A stretch of DNA of 32,016 bases, taken from positions 1-32,016 of IMG/VR virus record IMGVR_UViG_3300007523_000048; one strand, written 5' to 3'. The notes beneath the pieces were generated by a model. That model was given only the letters and a program-made list of their open reading frames with translations. It was not told the DNA's origin and did no database searches. The translations under genes and the position numbers were made by a program. Source of the stretch: a virus. Positions 29,060-32,016 of the stretch are shown here, piece after piece; the stretch's first letter is position 1; every line of letters begins with the position of its first letter.

Positions 29060-30275
29060 AAAAAATACTAAATATAAAGTTTTAACTGACAGTGGTTATA
29101 AAGATTTCATCGGTGTTAAACGGAGTTATGCTAAATATGTTCATGAAATAAAGTTAGAGAACGGGTTGGTAATTAAATCAACTGAAAACCATGTATACCC
29201 CACCAATGATGGGGTTTTATTAAAATCTGGTGAATTAACCACTGAAAATTATCTAACCACAAAAGATGGCAACTACCAAGTGGTTAGTAACACCATTATC
29301 ACACATAATGATTATGTATATGATTTATTAGAGGTGGCTGATGGAAACCTTTATTACGCAAATAATATATTAACCCATAATTGTTCGTTTTTAGGTTCTG
29401 GTGATAACGTTATTGATGATAAGTACGTCAAGAGACAGGAAAAACATAATGTTAAAGACCCAATTAGAAAAGAGTGGCTTGATGGTAATATGTGGATATG
29501 GGAAGACCCAATTAAGGACCATCAATACATATTAGCGGCGGATGCTTCATCAGGTTCAGCGGCGGATGCTGCTGGTATATGTGTGTTTGATTACACAACA
29601 GGTAATCAAGTGGCTGAATACCAAGGTAAGGTTGCACCCGATGTACTTGGTGAGATGTGTGCACACTACGGTAATTCATACAACGCTTTTATTGTTGTGG
29701 ATATTACAGGTGGATGGGGTGCAGCAACAGTACTTAAACTAATCGACTTGGGTTACCCTAAAAAATTACTATACTACGATATTACGGTTGGTATTGATGC
29801 GTTAGAGAACAATAGGTCACTACAAAAACACATGGATAATGGTAAATTACCAGGTCTTAACTTCCAAAAAAACAGAAATCTTATTATATCGGAATTAGAA
29901 AAGGGTGTTCGTATGGATACATTTAAACTTCGTTCAGCTAGAGCACTTATGGAGATGGATACTTTTGTATACATCAATGGTAGACCCGACCACATGAAAG
30001 GGTACCACGATGATTTACTTATGTCAATTGGTATGGCTTTATTTGTTGCTATGAGTTCATTTAAAGATTTAGAAAAATCAAAGGGACAAGCTAAGGCGAT
30101 GGTTGGGAGTTGGGTGGTGACTAGTACTGATTCAACAGATGTTGATACATTATCTAGAAACGTAGATTTTTATATGGCTAACAACGAAGTAAATCGGGTA
30201 CAATTAGCTGATTCACCCCATAATTGGGTCTTTGGTGGTATGTATGGATTTAAAAATAAAGGTAAGAAACCTTAG
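29049..30275 (+). CDS. Split-intein C fragment fused to large terminase C-terminal half (nuclease)
   Basis: A 408-aa protein. Residues 1-111 are the intein C fragment: block B-like K-S-T-E-N-H (43-48), block F V-Y-D-L-L-E-V-A-D-G-N-L-Y-Y and block G N-N-I-L-T-H-N (105-111), followed by Cys112 as the first C-extein residue. Residues 112-408 are the nuclease half of terminase, starting C-S-F-L-G-S-G, with acidic residues in A-A-D-A-S-S-G (D165), V-V-D-I-T-G-G (D218) and Y-H-D-D-L-L (D321/D322) that fit the RNase H-like site of gp17. All splice residues are present, so trans-splicing should work. The portal gene follows after 73 nt. Confidence 0.92.
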   Translation: MENKKNTKYKVLTDSGYKDFIGVKRSYAKYVHEIKLENGLVIKSTENHVYPTNDGVLLKSGELTTENYLTTKDGNYQVVSNTIITHNDYVYDLLEVADGNLYYANNILTHNCSFLGSGDNVIDDKYVKRQEKHNVKDPIRKEWLDGNMWIWEDPIKDHQYILAADASSGSAADAAGICVFDYTTGNQVAEYQGKVAPDVLGEMCAHYGNSYNAFIVVDITGGWGAATVLKLIDLGYPKKLLYYDITVGIDALENNRSLQKHMDNGKLPGLNFQKNRNLIISELEKGVRMDTFKLRSARALMEMDTFVYINGRPDHMKGYHDDLLMSIGMALFVAMSSFKDLEKSKGQAKAMVGSWVVTSTDSTDVDTLSRNVDFYMANNEVNRVQLADSPHNWVFGGMYGFKNKGKKP

Positions 30276-30316
30276 TTATTCACATTTACAATATGGTGAT
30301 TACTATTATAACTGGG

Positions 30317-30324
30317 TATTTATA
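30317..30324 (+). promoter_or_regulatory. TATTTATA late-type motif for portal
   Basis: GGGTATTTATAATAAAATAA, about 24 nt before the ATG at 30349, leaving a short A-rich leader. Confidence 0.5.
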
Positions 30325-30348
30325 ATAAAATAAACATTAAAACAACAA

Positions 30349-32016
30349 ATGGCAAAAAAAGATAATTTAACAGTATATCAGAAATTATTTACGATGTTTG
30401 GTACCGGAAACGGACCAAGGACACCTAAATACACACTTGATAAGGATGACCTAATAACCACTAAATCTAGAGATGAATACGAAAAACAGAAATTAGAGGG
30501 TCAACAACAAAACCATATGCAAGCTCAATGGGCTAGAGTGGATAGTGAATTGTATCAAAAAGCTGTATACTACGAAACAAGTAGGATTGCGTCTTACATG
30601 GATTATGAAGCTATGGAGTTTACACCTGAAATTTCAGCATCTTTGGATATTATGTCGGAGGAATCTTGTACACTTAATGAACAAGGTAAAGTTATTACCG
30701 TTCGTTCTGAATCGAAAAGGATTAAAAATATATTAGAGGATTTATTTGAAAATATATTAGATGTTAATACGAATTTACAAATGTGGACAAGAAACACATG
30801 TAAGTATGGTGATAACTTTGTTTACCTTAAAATTGATAGAACCAAAGGTGTTTTAGGAGCTTCCCAATTAACAAATGTTGAAATGGAACGTGATGAAATT
30901 GGTGGGATGACACCACACACCCAAATTGGTGAGGGTGGTCAGGTTAAAAAGAAAGAAGTTAAATTTAAATGGAAAGATAAAGCCATGGAATTTAACGCTT
31001 GGGAAATAGCTCATTTTCGTTTATTGGGTGATGATAGAAAACTACCTTATGGGACATCAGTACTTGAAAAAGTAAGACGTATATGGAAACAATTATTATT
31101 AGCGGAAGATGCTATGTTAGTATATCGTGTGGTGAGAGCACCTGAAAGAAGAGTATTTAAAGTGTATGTTGGTAATATTGATGATAAGGATGTTGAATCT
31201 TATGTACAAAAAGTTGCTAATAAATTCAAAAGAACACAGAAAGCTGATAATCAGACAGGACAGGTTGACCTTAGATATAACACATTAGCTGTTGACCAAG
31301 ATTACTTTATCCCCGTTAGGGATATGAATACATCAAGTCCAATCGAAACATTGGCTGGTGCACAAAACTTAGACCAAATTGCTGATATTCAATATATCCA
31401 AAGAAAAATGGTTACAGCCCTTAGGATACCAAAACCAATATTAGGTTTTGAGGATGCACAGGGTGAGGGTAAAAATTTAGCCTTAATGGATATTAGATTT
31501 GCTAGAACGGTGAATAGAATACAACAAGCTATGATTCAGGAGTTGAATAAAATAGCTATTATCCATTTATATATTTTAGGTTTTGAGGAAGAGTTGAACA
31601 ACTTCCAATTGATGTTAACCAACCCATCTACACAAGGTGAAATGTTAAAAATAGAACAATGGAAAGAAAAAGTTTTATTATATAAAGACCTTGTTACAGC
31701 GGTTGATGGTATAGCACCAACATCTCATACGTGGGCTAAGAAAAACATATTTAACTTCTCTAATGATGAAATTACATTAGACTTAGAACAACAAAGAGTT
31801 GAACGAGCTGTTTCAACTGAACTTGAAAACACACCTAACGTTATTAAGAAAACTGGTTACTTTGATAAGGTTGATAAACTTTACGGTGAAATCGGTGAAG
31901 ATGTTAATACTGATGAAGAAGGTGACGAGGGTGACATGGGAGGTGGAGACGACTTCGGTGGAGGTGGAGGTGGTAACTTTGGTGAGGCTGACTTTGGTGA
32001 GGCTGACTTTGGTGGT
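30349..32016 (+). CDS. Portal protein, T4 gp20-like (3' end outside window)
   Basis: 556 residues are visible, with no stop before the window ends. Features of gp20-type portals: Y-Y-E-T-S-R-I-A-S-Y-M-D-Y-E-A-M-E-F near the start, P-E-I-S-A-S-L-D-I-M-S-E-E, L-P-Y-G-T-S-V-L-E, the strongly conserved R-A-P-E-R-R-V-F (263-270) and K-P-I-L-G-F-E-D. The portal ring forms the DNA channel at the head vertex and docks the terminase, encoded just upstream. The visible end is an acidic, glycine-rich tail (D-E-E-G-D-E-G-D, then G-E-A-D-F repeats) unlike T4 gp20, similar in style to the acidic protein at 22116. Confidence 0.93.
   Translation, partial: MAKKDNLTVYQKLFTMFGTGNGPRTPKYTLDKDDLITTKSRDEYEKQKLEGQQQNHMQAQWARVDSELYQKAVYYETSRIASYMDYEAMEFTPEISASLDIMSEESCTLNEQGKVITVRSESKRIKNILEDLFENILDVNTNLQMWTRNTCKYGDNFVYLKIDRTKGVLGASQLTNVEMERDEIGGMTPHTQIGEGGQVKKKEVKFKWKDKAMEFNAWEIAHFRLLGDDRKLPYGTSVLEKVRRIWKQLLLAEDAMLVYRVVRAPERRVFKVYVGNIDDKDVESYVQKVANKFKRTQKADNQTGQVDLRYNTLAVDQDYFIPVRDMNTSSPIETLAGAQNLDQIADIQYIQRKMVTALRIPKPILGFEDAQGEGKNLALMDIRFARTVNRIQQAMIQELNKIAIIHLYILGFEEELNNFQLMLTNPSTQGEMLKIEQWKEKVLLYKDLVTAVDGIAPTSHTWAKKNIFNFSNDEITLDLEQQRVERAVSTELENTPNVIKKTGYFDKVDKLYGEIGEDVNTDEEGDEGDMGGGDDFGGGGGGNFGEADFGEADFGG

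Noticed and set aside
26920-30275. Terminase disrupted by frameshifts or a simple gene insertion (pseudogene)
   Set aside because: The break points carry intact intein splice residues on both sides (Cys at the start, T-H-N/Cys at the end), and the extein halves join without loss. A split intein explains it better.
1-32016. tRNA or rRNA genes
   Set aside because: I looked for cloverleaf-like GC-richer segments and T-loop words and found none; the only GC-rich stems are the two terminators.

Overview
The window looks like part of the genome of a large, T4-like tailed phage (contractile-tail head-module type) that infects a member of the Bacteroidota. The phage assignment rests on a T4 gp17-like large terminase, a T4 gp20-like portal, phage-type thymidylate synthase, DUF3310 and KTSC proteins, and dense small genes with 1-14 nt overlaps. 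The host assignment is inferred from three things: very AT-rich DNA without clear Shine-Dalgarno sites, promoters of the form TTG/TTTG-N20-TATATTTG (the Bacteroidota TAnnTTTG -7 element), and a ClpC ATPase whose sequence resembles Bacteroidota ClpC.

Layout. 1-283: non-coding, C/A-rich leader with a 27-bp tandem duplication. 284-6245: an accessory nursery of paralogous small genes. It holds three tandem MIB/HERC2-like beta-barrel genes (+), three tandem EIQAG-family genes (-), a two-gene paralog pair (-), and an array of genes starting MNIKKIIKEE (+). 6214-14345: mixed-strand small genes, including a 537-aa multi-module protein with an internal Nudix domain, a SpoT/MESH1-like (p)ppGpp hydrolase, a HAD protein, a small membrane protein and a 692-aa protein. 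14409-20733: DUF3310, a DHH phosphoesterase, ClpC (-), KTSC and ThyA. 21102-25908: probable head or core proteins, with a nucleotidyltransferase-fold protein and a very acidic repeat protein. 25947-25978: a strong terminator. 26005-26759: two more copies of the MNIKKIIKEE family. 26920-30275: the large terminase, broken into two genes by an atypically split intein with a Vsr-like homing endonuclease gene between the halves. 30349-end: portal, cut off by the window.

Main unusual theme. A short motif, [N/S/D]-x-F-[D/E]-W-[V/L/I], occurs 21 times in 17 otherwise mostly unrelated proteins. Seven copies sit directly after a start codon. The other 14 all sit directly after a hydrophobic-x-E tripeptide (12 of them I-x-E or L-x-E). 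(I/L)-x-E is the cleavage consensus of the T4-type prohead protease gp21, and a ~9-residue basic leader ending in I-K-E resembles the capsid-targeting sequence of T4 internal proteins. My reading (inference) is that the phage has a large family of capsid-targeted, protease-matured internal proteins, probably ejected with the DNA. Some are polyproteins that the prohead protease would cut into several FDW-tagged pieces, one of them a Nudix hydrolase.

Second theme. Genes of the MNIKKIIKEE array end in a constant ~30-bp junction (coding LDEVYGITG) followed by a variable C-terminal tail. Solo copies of the same junction, each with its own alternative tail and stop, lie downstream of the genes. This resembles orphan C-terminal tails at Rhs/CdiA loci.

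Regulation. Two promoter-like classes can be read directly. Host-type TATATTTG elements lie mainly in front of minus-strand genes. ATATTTAT(A/T) elements without a -33 partner lie in front of the putative virion genes. Both often lie only about 4-6 nt from the start codon, so many mRNAs may be leaderless or nearly so.
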